From JANQIO01 sp965601975 (GTDB lineage Bacteria; Pseudomonadota; Gammaproteobacteria; Pseudomonadales; Halieaceae): a DNA stretch of 64,000 nt. Shown here in pieces: positions 41,274 through 50,433 of this stretch. Position numbers and translations under genes: made by a program. The stretch's first letter is position 1. Every line of letters begins with the position of its first letter. The notes under the pieces are model-generated. The model saw only the letters and a list, made by a program, of their open reading frames with translations, was not told the DNA's origin and searched no databases. Location: the NCBI GenBank assembly GCA_965601975.1, contig OZ271856.1, positions 4,030,001-4,094,000 on the forward strand, given 5' to 3'.

Positions 41274-43409
41274 TCAGGCCCGGCGCCAGGTGTGCAACTT
41301 TTCAACCCAGTCCAGCAGGGCCTCCGGCTTGCGCGCCTTGCGCCACTCACCGGCGACAAATTTGTTGCTCTCCGACAGGGTGGGATAGACGTGAATGGTA
41401 CCGAGAATCTTGTTCAGCCCGATGCCGTGCTTCATGGCCAGCACGTACTCGGCCAGCAGCTCCGCCGCGTGATAGCCGACGATGGTCACACCGAGAATGC
41501 GGTCCTTGCCCGGCACCGTGAGCACCTTGATAAAGCCGTGAGCTTCACTGTCGGCGATGGCGCGGTCCAGGTCGTCGATGTCGTAACGGGTGACCTCGTA
41601 GGGGATCCCCTGCTCCTTGGCTTCCATTTCGTTGCTGCCGACGCGCGCGACTTCCGGATCGGTAAAGGTGGTCCACGGAATCACCGAGTAGTCGACCCGG
41701 AACTTGCGCGCGAAGCCGAATAGGGCATTGACCGCCGTGTACCAGGCCTGGTGGCTGGCGGTGTGGGTGAACTGGTAGGGACCGGCGATATCACCACAGG
41801 CGAACACGGTGGGCACCGTGGTGCGCAGGAAATCGTCGACCACAATCGTGCCGTTGGGGTTGGTCTCGATGCCGAGCTCTTCCAGCCCCAGGTTGTCGGA
41901 GTTGGCCTTGCGGCCCACCGCCACCAGCACGCGGTCGAACTCCAGCTCCTTTGAGCTGCCCGCGTGCTCGAAGCTCGCGATATTGCGGTCGCCCTCTTTC
42001 CTGAAGCCGACCGCCTTGTGATCCGTCAGCACCTCGATGCCCGACTCGCGGAATACCGCGGTGACGTGCGCCGCCACTTCCACGTCTTCCCGCGGCATGA
42101 TCTGCGGTGCCATATCCACCAGCGTCACCCGGCTGCCCAGCCGGGAAAAGGCCTGGGCCAGCTCGCAGCCGATGGGGCCCGCGCCCATCACCAGCAGCCG
42201 CGGCGGCAGGTCGCGAATCTCCCAGAGACTGTCGGACGTCAGGTAATCCTGCTCGGCCAGGCCCGTCACCGGCGGTACGAAGGGCCGCGCGCCCGAGGCA
42301 ATCACAATATTGCGGGCGCTGCGGCGTTTGCCGTCGATCTCCACTTCCCAGGGGGAGACCAGCTTCGCATTGCCGCTGATACAGTTCACGCCGAGGCCGG
42401 TGAAACGCTCGACCGAATCGTGAGGCTCGATTTTCGCAATCACCGACTGCACCCGGTCCATCACCGCGGCAAAGTCCACCCGGGCGTCTACCGGCGCGAG
42501 GCCGAACTCCTCGGCGCGCCGCAGGTACTCGGCGATGCGGCCGGAACGGATCAGGGCCTTGCTGGGCACGCAGCCTGTATTGAGGCAGTCGCCGCCCATC
42601 TTGTGGCGCTCCACCAGGCTGACTTTTGCCCTCACCGTGGCGGCGATCAGCGAGGCCACCAGGCCCGCAGAGCCGGCGCCGATGACCAGCATGTTGTCGT
42701 CGAAGCTTGCCGGCCGAGAGTAGTTGGCCAGCACCTTGCGCGCCTTGATGGCGTTCAGCAGGCCCCGCGCCAGCAGCGGGAAGATTCCCAGTAGTACAAA
42801 GGAGAGGATCAATCCCGGCGAAAGAATGCCGCCGATGCCCTCGAGCTGGCCCAGCTGGGTGCCCGCGTTCACGTACACCGCGGTGCCCGCCAGCATGCCG
42901 AGCTGGCTGACCCAGTAGAAGCGCCACAGGGAAATCGGCAGCACCCCCATCACCAGATTGATGACGAAGAAGGGGAATAGCGGTACCAACCGCAGCGCGA
43001 ACAGGTAGAACGCGCCGTCCCGCTCCATACCGGCGTCCACCGCGGCGAGCTGCCGCTTGAAGCGCTCCTGCACCCAGTCGCGCAGGACCACCCGCGATAC
43101 CGCGCAGGCCAATGTGGCGCCAATGCTCGAGGCAAAGGACACCAGCAGCAGTCCGTACCAGAAGCCGAACAGCGCCCCGCCCGCCAGGGTCATGACCGCC
43201 GCCCCCGGCAGGGACAGGCCGGTGACGATGATGTATATGATGAAGTACACCGCGCCGGTCACCACCGGGTTCTCGGCGTAGTAGTCCCGGAATTCGCCCA
43301 TTCGCGCCTTGATGGCATCGAACTGCAGGTAGCTGCCGAGGTCCAGTGCAAACCACAGGGCGACGGCCACGGCCACCAGCGCCAGTACGATGATCTGTTT
43401 TTTCTGCAT
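41274..43409 (-). CDS. VTT/TVP38 membrane domain fused to a FAD-dependent disulphide oxidoreductase
   Basis: 711 residues. Residues 1-225 are the TVP38/TMEM64 (VTT) domain: TGAVYFIIYIIVTGLSLPGA, GGALFGFWYGLLLVSFASS, and a G-rich end. Residues 238-711 are a mercuric reductase/lipoamide dehydrogenase-like flavoprotein: MLVIGAGSAGLVASLIA, the redox pair in MGGDCLNTGCVPSKAL (Cys275, Cys280), a second NAD-binding ALPRLLVMGAGPIGCEL-like loop, and VFACGDIAG. There is no N-terminal heavy-metal domain or C-terminal mercury cysteines, so it is probably not MerA. Such fusions exist; the role is unknown. Confidence 0.9.
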   Translation of the reverse strand: MQKKQIIVLALVAVAVALWFALDLGSYLQFDAIKARMGEFRDYYAENPVVTGAVYFIIYIIVTGLSLPGAAVMTLAGGALFGFWYGLLLVSFASSIGATLACAVSRVVLRDWVQERFKRQLAAVDAGMERDGAFYLFALRLVPLFPFFVINLVMGVLPISLWRFYWVSQLGMLAGTAVYVNAGTQLGQLEGIGGILSPGLILSFVLLGIFPLLARGLLNAIKARKVLANYSRPASFDDNMLVIGAGSAGLVASLIAATVRAKVSLVERHKMGGDCLNTGCVPSKALIRSGRIAEYLRRAEEFGLAPVDARVDFAAVMDRVQSVIAKIEPHDSVERFTGLGVNCISGNAKLVSPWEVEIDGKRRSARNIVIASGARPFVPPVTGLAEQDYLTSDSLWEIRDLPPRLLVMGAGPIGCELAQAFSRLGSRVTLVDMAPQIMPREDVEVAAHVTAVFRESGIEVLTDHKAVGFRKEGDRNIASFEHAGSSKELEFDRVLVAVGRKANSDNLGLEELGIETNPNGTIVVDDFLRTTVPTVFACGDIAGPYQFTHTASHQAWYTAVNALFGFARKFRVDYSVIPWTTFTDPEVARVGSNEMEAKEQGIPYEVTRYDIDDLDRAIADSEAHGFIKVLTVPGKDRILGVTIVGYHAAELLAEYVLAMKHGIGLNKILGTIHVYPTLSESNKFVAGEWRKARKPEALLDWVEKLHTWRRA

Positions 43410-43555
43410 GCGGGCGTGCCCCGTCAGGTGAGTTGGGTGATTCGGCGTACTTAGTCGACTGTTGCGCCGTTAGGTTCCATACGCAGCGCAAGCCAGCTTA
43501 TACCAGTTCACGCTATGGGGATGCCGAAATGCTCTAAACCATGCATCCAGGCGCC

Positions 43556-43583
43556 TTGTGAACGCGTATCCCGGTGGTATGAT
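43556..43583 (+). promoter_or_regulatory. Candidate sigma-70 promoter for trxA
   Basis: TTGTGA at 43556-43561 and TATGAT at 43578-43583, 16 bp apart, give a good sigma-70 match. Transcription would start near 43590, some 33 bases before the trxA ATG. Confidence 0.55.
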
Positions 43584-43622
43584 TGCCCGCTATTCTGATA
43601 GCAACACATTGGAGACTCCAAA

Positions 43623-43949
43623 ATGAGTGAACACATCGTTCATGTCACCGACGCCAGCTTCGACAGCGAAGTACTTAGCGCAGAGCTGCCCGTACTGGTG
43701 GATTTCTGGGCGGAGTGGTGCGGCCCCTGCAAGATGATTGCACCGGTACTGGACGAGATCGCCGACGAGTTCGCCGGCAAGATCAAGGTCTGCAAGGTCG
43801 ACGTGGACGCCAACCCGGAAGTGCCGCCGAAGTTCGGCATTCGCGGCATCCCGACCCTGATCCTGTTCAAGGGCGGCAACGTGGAAGACACCAAGGTCGG
43901 CGCTCTGTCCAAGACCCAGCTCACCGAGTTCGTCAACGAAGCCGTCTGA
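43623..43949 (+). CDS. trxA: Thioredoxin 1
   Basis: 108 residues, the standard thioredoxin size. The active site is FWAEWCGPCKMIAPVL (Cys33, Cys36), with cis-Pro in GIRGIPTLILF. It reduces disulphides in ribonucleotide reductase, peroxiredoxins and others using thioredoxin reductase. A GGAG site precedes it. The order trxA-rho-ubiD matches Pseudomonas. Downstream an 8-bp stem-loop marks its 3' end. Confidence 0.97.
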   Translation: MSEHIVHVTDASFDSEVLSAELPVLVDFWAEWCGPCKMIAPVLDEIADEFAGKIKVCKVDVDANPEVPPKFGIRGIPTLILFKGGNVEDTKVGALSKTQLTEFVNEAV

Positions 43950-44266
43950 GCCTCCCGGAAGCGCGTACCTGCGCTTCCAACACCTTGAAAACACACGGTA
44001 GATTTTTGCAGCGGGGGGTATAGACGCCCCCCGGACGCCGTGCTACATTTCAAAACGTTCCGCACCCCGCGGGACACAATAACAACCAATACTTCCCTGA
44101 TCGGCTCCGAACGACGCCCTGGCGCAGAAAGCGCTGTGGAATGTGCCAGCAGTTGATGGTCGATCCGGACAACACCAAGCGCCCGGCTCCCAGGAGCTAA
44201 ACCACAGGCCCGACAGCCGATTCACAGGCGCACACCGATTTCTCTTTTTCCTGACGTTTAACCTCT
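43950..44266 (+). other. trxA-rho intergenic region (rho leader)
   Basis: This 317-bp gap holds no convincing gene. Besides the stem-loop after trxA, there is a second hairpin at 44012-44033 (CGGGGGG/CCCCCCG around TATAGACG). The rest includes a C-rich, low-G stretch around 44190-44260 before the ATG. In E. coli the rho leader carries a Rho-dependent autoregulatory terminator; the C-rich stretch would suit a Rho loading site here, but this is inference. Confidence 0.55.
43957..43978 (+). terminator. Stem-loop after trxA
   Basis: GGAAGCGC at 43957-43964 and GCGCTTCC at 43971-43978 form a perfect 8-bp stem around GTACCT, directly after the trxA stop. No T run follows, so it is either a weak or Rho-assisted terminator, or an RNA-stabilising 3' end. 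Confidence 0.45.
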
Positions 44267-45535
<1,269 letters not shown>

Positions 45536-45553
45536 GCGGCGAGCGCGCACTTC

Positions 45554-47032
45554 GTGAAATACGCGGACCTGCGCGGCTTTATCAGCTTCCTGGAATCCCG
45601 GGGTGAGCTGAAGCGCATCACCGCCGAGGTCGACCCCAATCTGGAGATGACAGAAATCTGCGACCGCACCCTGCGGGCGCGCGGTCCTGCACTGCTGTTC
45701 GAAAATCCGAAGGGATACAACACACCGGTCCTCGCCAACCTGTTCGGCACCGAGGAGCGGGTCGCCATGGGCATGGGGCAGGACAGCCTGCAGGCCCTGC
45801 GGGAAGTCGGCGAGCTGCTGGCCTACCTGCGCCAGCCGGACCCGCCCAAGGGCTTCAAGGACGCCTGGGAAAAGATGCCGGTGCTGAAGCAGGTGATGAA
45901 TATGGCGCCGAAGGTGGTGAAGAACGCCCCCTGCCAGCACCACGTGAAACAGGGCGACGACGTCGACCTGTACGACATTCCCATCCAGACCTGTTGGCCC
46001 GGGGACGCCGGCCCGCTGGTGACCTGGCCGCTGGTTGTTACCCGCGGACCCAACAAGGATCGTCAGAACCTCGGCATCTACCGCATGCAGCTGATCGGAA
46101 AGAACAAGCTGATCATGCGCTGGCTCAGCCACCGCGGCGGCGCCCTGGATTACCGTGACTGGCAGTTGCAGCACCCCGGTGAGCGCTATCCCGTGGCCCT
46201 GGCCCTGGGCGCCGACCCAGCCACCACCCTGGGCGCGGTGACGCCTGTGCCGGACAGCCTGTCAGAATACGGATTCGCGGGCCTTTTGCGCGGCGGAAAG
46301 ACCGAGGTCGTGAACTGCTACAGCGAGCTGTGCAAGAACCACGGCCTGCAGGTGCCAGCCACCTCCGAGTACATTCTCGAGGGCTACCTGGAGCCCGGCG
46401 AGATGGCGGACGAGGGCCCCTTCGGCGACCACACCGGCTACTACAACGAAGTGGAGCGCTTCCCGGTGTTCACGGTGGATACCATCACCCACCGCGAGAA
46501 CCCGATTTACCACAGCACCTATACCGGCCGTCCGCCGGACGAGCCCTCGGTGCTGGGTGTCGCCCTCAACGAAGTCCTGATCCCCCTGCTGCAGAAGCAG
46601 TTTCCGGAGATCGTCGACTTCTACCTGCCCCCGGAAGGCTGCTCCTACCGGCTGGCGGTGATCTCGATACGCAAGGAATACCCGGGCCACGCCAAGCGGG
46701 TGATGTTCGGGGCGTGGTCTTTTTTGCGCCAGTTCATGTATACCAAGTTCATCATCGTCACCGACGACGACGTCGACGCCCGCAACTGGCAGGACGTGAT
46801 CTGGGCGATGACCACGCGCATGGATCCCCAGCGCGACACGGTGATGATCGACAACACGCCCATCGATTACCTGGACTTCGCCTCGCCGGTCTCCGGGCTG
46901 GGCTCCAAGATCGGTATGGACGCCACCAACAAGTGGCCCGGCGAGACCGATCGGGAATGGGGCGAGCCCATCACCATGGACCCGGAGGTCAAGGCCCGGG
47001 TCGACGCCATGTGGGATTCACTGGGGATTTAG
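45554..47032 (+). CDS. ubiD: 4-hydroxy-3-polyprenylbenzoate decarboxylase
   Basis: 492 residues from a GTG at 45554, matching the family start (KYADLRGFISFLESRGELKR). UbiD uses prenylated FMN, made by UbiX, to remove the carboxyl group during ubiquinone synthesis. Conserved segments include NLGIYRMQLIGKNKLIMRW, LALGADPATTLGAVTPVP, YLEPGEMADEGPFGDHTGYY (with an essential Glu) and the C-terminal GLGSKIGMDATNKWPGE. UbiX is not in the window. Confidence 0.97.
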   Translation: MKYADLRGFISFLESRGELKRITAEVDPNLEMTEICDRTLRARGPALLFENPKGYNTPVLANLFGTEERVAMGMGQDSLQALREVGELLAYLRQPDPPKGFKDAWEKMPVLKQVMNMAPKVVKNAPCQHHVKQGDDVDLYDIPIQTCWPGDAGPLVTWPLVVTRGPNKDRQNLGIYRMQLIGKNKLIMRWLSHRGGALDYRDWQLQHPGERYPVALALGADPATTLGAVTPVPDSLSEYGFAGLLRGGKTEVVNCYSELCKNHGLQVPATSEYILEGYLEPGEMADEGPFGDHTGYYNEVERFPVFTVDTITHRENPIYHSTYTGRPPDEPSVLGVALNEVLIPLLQKQFPEIVDFYLPPEGCSYRLAVISIRKEYPGHAKRVMFGAWSFLRQFMYTKFIIVTDDDVDARNWQDVIWAMTTRMDPQRDTVMIDNTPIDYLDFASPVSGLGSKIGMDATNKWPGETDREWGEPITMDPEVKARVDAMWDSLGI

Positions 47033-47079
47033 CGTCCGGTCGCTGCTAGACTAGGCGCCGTCACCCCGGGAGCCAATCC

Positions 47080-48702
47080 ATGACCCGCAGCCGCATCAGC
47101 CTCTACATCGCCGCCGTCCTGCTTGTGGTGCTGGTGGTCTACCTGTTGTTCCTGGACACCCTGGCCAAGCCCATATTCGAGGATCTCGCCACCGAGCAGT
47201 ATGGCGCCGAGGTCACTGTCGACAGGCTGAGCCTGCAGCCCTTCATGGGCCGGGCTACGCTGTTTGGGCTGCAGGTGGTGGACCGCCGGGACGCCATGCA
47301 GAACCTGGTGCAGGCGGACCGGGTCTACGTGGACATCAACATCATGAAGCTCGCTGAGAGCATGATCGACGTCTCCAATATGGAAGTGGATGGCCTGCTG
47401 GCCTTCGCGCCGCGAGACAGCGCAGGCAGCATTCTGCGGCCGCTGGTGGAGGAAGACAGCCCCCTGGCAAAGATCGGGCTGCCGGACTTCGAACTGCCGG
47501 ACGTCGACCGCCTGATCGACCAGCGTCGCGATGAACTCGAGGCCGAGATCGAATCCCTCGAGAGCAGCTTTGACACGGTAGAGGCGAAGTGGAAGCAGAA
47601 CATCGATTCGATTCCCAACGAAGACGACATAAAGGCCTACAAGGACCGTATTCGCCAGCTCAAGAACGTGGACAATCCCCTGCAGGCGCTGACCGCTGTG
47701 CAGGACGCGCAGAAGATCTACCAGGAAGTAGACAGCGAAATTACGCGGATTCGCAACTTCCAGCAGGAATTCCGGGGCGACATGGTCATGCTCCGGGAGC
47801 AGGTCACCCTGGCTACCCAGCTGCCCGAGAAGTACACCAACGCCCTGGTTCGCGACCTGGGCCTGGACAGCGAGCAGGTGGCGCAGCTGGGGCGCCAGAT
47901 CATGCGCGGCGACCTCGACGGCCTGCTGCAGCAGGTGCTTGCACCGCTGGCCCTCAACACCAGCGGCGCCGCCAGCGAGCAGGAAAACGCCATGCCGGTG
48001 TTCGTGCGCCGGGCGACCATCAATGGCAGCCTGCTGCCCTCCGCCGCGGGCCTGTCCGTGAACGGCGAGCTGAAAGACTTTGCGTGGCCGCTGGAGAACG
48101 CCGACCAGGTCGCAACGCTGCTAGTGCAGGGTTCCGCGCCGGATGGCGGCTCGCTCACTATCGACGCCAACGTGGATCACCGCAGCACGCCCATGGACAG
48201 CATCAAGGTGAACGCAGCGAACATCCCGTTCAAGGACATGTCGCTGTCAGGCACAAAAGGCCTGGCCATCACCATGCTGCAAACCCTGGCCAGCGTCACC
48301 GGCGAGCTCAACATTACCGATGGCAAGCTGGATGGCGCATTCACCAACCAGTTCAACGAGACCGTGTTTGACACCACCCTGGAGGAAGGGGCCGGCCAGG
48401 CCGCCGAACTCATCGCCCGGGTGCTGCAGTCCAGCAGTGCGTTCATGATGCGGATGGGCTTTGGCGGCACCCTGGACAATCCCCAGGTGTCCTTCTCCTC
48501 GGATATGGACCAGATTTTCCAGTCCACCATCGAGGGCGCTATCAGCGAGGCGGTAACGGAGCTGACCAACGATCTCAAGCAGCAGCTCAGCACCACCATC
48601 GGCCCGCGGGTGGCCACCGCCCGGGAGAACTTCGGCGCGCTGGAAGCGCTTCAGGCCGACCTGCAGAAGAAAATGTCAGAACTCGACCAGCTCTCGCAGT
48701 AA
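47080..48702 (+). CDS. AsmA/TIGR03545-like envelope protein
   Basis: 540 residues. A signal-anchor helix (LYIAAVLLVVLVVYLLFLD) leads into a periplasmic part with ATEQYGAEVTVDRLSLQPF, which resembles the AsmA-like start of the TIGR03545 family. Long coiled coils follow (RRDELEAEIESLESSFDTVE and KDRIRQLKNVDNPLQAL), then a beta-rich C-terminal half. TIGR03545 proteins are often paired with TIGR03546, which is not seen here. The function is unknown; AsmA-like proteins handle lipid traffic to the outer membrane. The family name is my recollection. Confidence 0.65.
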   Translation: MTRSRISLYIAAVLLVVLVVYLLFLDTLAKPIFEDLATEQYGAEVTVDRLSLQPFMGRATLFGLQVVDRRDAMQNLVQADRVYVDINIMKLAESMIDVSNMEVDGLLAFAPRDSAGSILRPLVEEDSPLAKIGLPDFELPDVDRLIDQRRDELEAEIESLESSFDTVEAKWKQNIDSIPNEDDIKAYKDRIRQLKNVDNPLQALTAVQDAQKIYQEVDSEITRIRNFQQEFRGDMVMLREQVTLATQLPEKYTNALVRDLGLDSEQVAQLGRQIMRGDLDGLLQQVLAPLALNTSGAASEQENAMPVFVRRATINGSLLPSAAGLSVNGELKDFAWPLENADQVATLLVQGSAPDGGSLTIDANVDHRSTPMDSIKVNAANIPFKDMSLSGTKGLAITMLQTLASVTGELNITDGKLDGAFTNQFNETVFDTTLEEGAGQAAELIARVLQSSSAFMMRMGFGGTLDNPQVSFSSDMDQIFQSTIEGAISEAVTELTNDLKQQLSTTIGPRVATARENFGALEALQADLQKKMSELDQLSQ

Positions 48703-48786
48703 AAACCTGAGGATCGACCCGACGTGCAGGTTTACTGCGCCCGTGGCACAATCCAAAAAAAAGATTTGTTTTTAGGGAGAGAGTTC

Positions 48787-50388
48787 ATGGGCAAGGGACG
48801 TGCTATCGCAGTCTTGCTGACGCTGCTGGTCAGCGGCTGCCGCATCATCCAGACCGCCGGTCCCGGCGGCGATATCGTTTCCAGAACTGGCAACCACGAT
48901 TGTGCGGAGGGCCAGACATGCACGGTCGACGTGGAGAACGGGAGCGTCTTCAGGGATACGTTCACCGCGGTGCCACGGGAGGGCTACGCCTTCGCCGGCT
49001 GGAAAGATGAGCGCCTGCACCTGTGCGGTGGCGGCACAGCACCCTGCGAACTCGAGGGCGTCCCTGGCTCTTTGACTGACCGCGACATCGATCTGTTCCT
49101 GGCTGCGGAGTTTTATCACCAGCCTGAGGTCGTTAGCGCCGGAGCGGCGGCGGTTGAGTACGGCTTCTTTTCCGGGGAGCAGGTTTCACCGGTACTGGGC
49201 TACCGACAGGCGGTCGATCTGAACGGCGACGGCGCAGAGGATCTCGTCGTCACCGGCGCGACCTATCCAAACGAGCCCTTCGAGGCGCCACGTGCCGGCC
49301 TGATACTCATCAACAACGGCGACTCTACTTTCAGTGAAGCGCCGGGTGATCGGCCGATGAGCGTTCACGCTCGCGAGATCCTTGCGGCGGATTTCGACGG
49401 CAATGGCCTGCAGGATATCTTTATCGCCGACCACGGGTGGGATGCAGACCCGTTTCCAGGCTGGAACAACCAGTTGATCCTGCAGACCGAGAGCGGATTT
49501 ATCGACGCTTCCGACCGGCTCCCCGATGACCCGACCGGCTTTACCCACAACGCCGCGGTAGGAGACATCGACAACGACGGCGATGTCGACATCCTGGTAT
49601 TGAACAACGGCGGCAGTGGAGACCAGTACTCCTATTTCGCGATCAACGACGGTACCGGCCATTTCACCCAGAGCACGGCAGAGATGCCGGACTCCCTGCG
49701 ACGGCGCGACTACAGCATCTGGTTCACCTGGGCCAGCGAGCTGGTAGACCTTGATGGCGATGGGTTCCTGGACATGGTCATTGGAGGCTCGCAGCGCACC
49801 GGCAACTACTCTCATGTCTTCTGGGGCAATGCCGAGGGACGTTACAGCGACGACGCTCGCACCGCCCTGCCGATACCAGAAAGCGTGGACGCACTGGGAG
49901 CCATCGAGATCATCCTGACACAAACCGGTGATGTTGATGGTGACGGACTCGTGGACCTCCTGCTTGGCGGCTACGACCTGTCATTCTCAGGCCGCAGCCT
50001 GCAGCTATTGGTCAATCGCGGAGACCGCACATTCGAGGATCAGACTCAGCGTCGCCTGGGCAGTGCTGCCTACTCTACAGATGAGGGCTGGCAACAGAAT
50101 ATCCGGGTCTTCGACTACAACGGGGACGGCACCGTGGACCTGGTGCCGGAAGGATACGACGCAGGAAGCGGAAATGTGCTTGCCTGGCTCAACGACGGCA
50201 CAGGGCACTACGCCACACTCAGGACCACAGACGTCGAGAACGCCGATGCTGTGTATGTGTTGGCGTTCGGGACCTATGCGCTCTCCGGTGAAAGCTTCAA
50301 GGCCATAGAAGTGTTCAACTTCGAGGGACAGTCTTCAGCCAATGCCGGCGCAATTACCGAAGGCGCGACGATAACCACGCCCGAGTAA
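48787..50388 (+). CDS. FG-GAP/VCBS-repeat lipoprotein
   Basis: 533 residues from the ATG at 48787, preceded by AGGGAGAGAG. It has a lipoprotein signal (GRAIAVLLTLLVSGC, lipobox LVSGC). Residues 30-100 form an InlB-type bacterial repeat domain (DVENGSVFRDTFTAVPREGY, AFAGWKD). Then come at least six calcium-binding repeats: DLNGDGAEDLVV, DFDGNGLQDIFIAD, DIDNDGDVDILVLNN, DLDGDGFLDMVIGG, DVDGDGLVDLLLGG and DYNGDGTVDLV. This is a beta-propeller adhesin-like surface protein. A start at 48724 would bury the lipobox. Confidence 0.85.
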   Translation: MGKGRAIAVLLTLLVSGCRIIQTAGPGGDIVSRTGNHDCAEGQTCTVDVENGSVFRDTFTAVPREGYAFAGWKDERLHLCGGGTAPCELEGVPGSLTDRDIDLFLAAEFYHQPEVVSAGAAAVEYGFFSGEQVSPVLGYRQAVDLNGDGAEDLVVTGATYPNEPFEAPRAGLILINNGDSTFSEAPGDRPMSVHAREILAADFDGNGLQDIFIADHGWDADPFPGWNNQLILQTESGFIDASDRLPDDPTGFTHNAAVGDIDNDGDVDILVLNNGGSGDQYSYFAINDGTGHFTQSTAEMPDSLRRRDYSIWFTWASELVDLDGDGFLDMVIGGSQRTGNYSHVFWGNAEGRYSDDARTALPIPESVDALGAIEIILTQTGDVDGDGLVDLLLGGYDLSFSGRSLQLLVNRGDRTFEDQTQRRLGSAAYSTDEGWQQNIRVFDYNGDGTVDLVPEGYDAGSGNVLAWLNDGTGHYATLRTTDVENADAVYVLAFGTYALSGESFKAIEVFNFEGQSSANAGAITEGATITTPE

Positions 50389-50433
50389 ACGGTCCCGGTG
50401 ATCACTGGCACCTGAATCACTGCCAGCAGCCGC

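Noticed and set aside
41791..43491. Long minus-strand open frame inside the VTT-flavoprotein gene
   Set aside because: It is in another frame of a gene with full redox and NAD motifs, and its composition is Arg/Gly/Pro-rich shadow.
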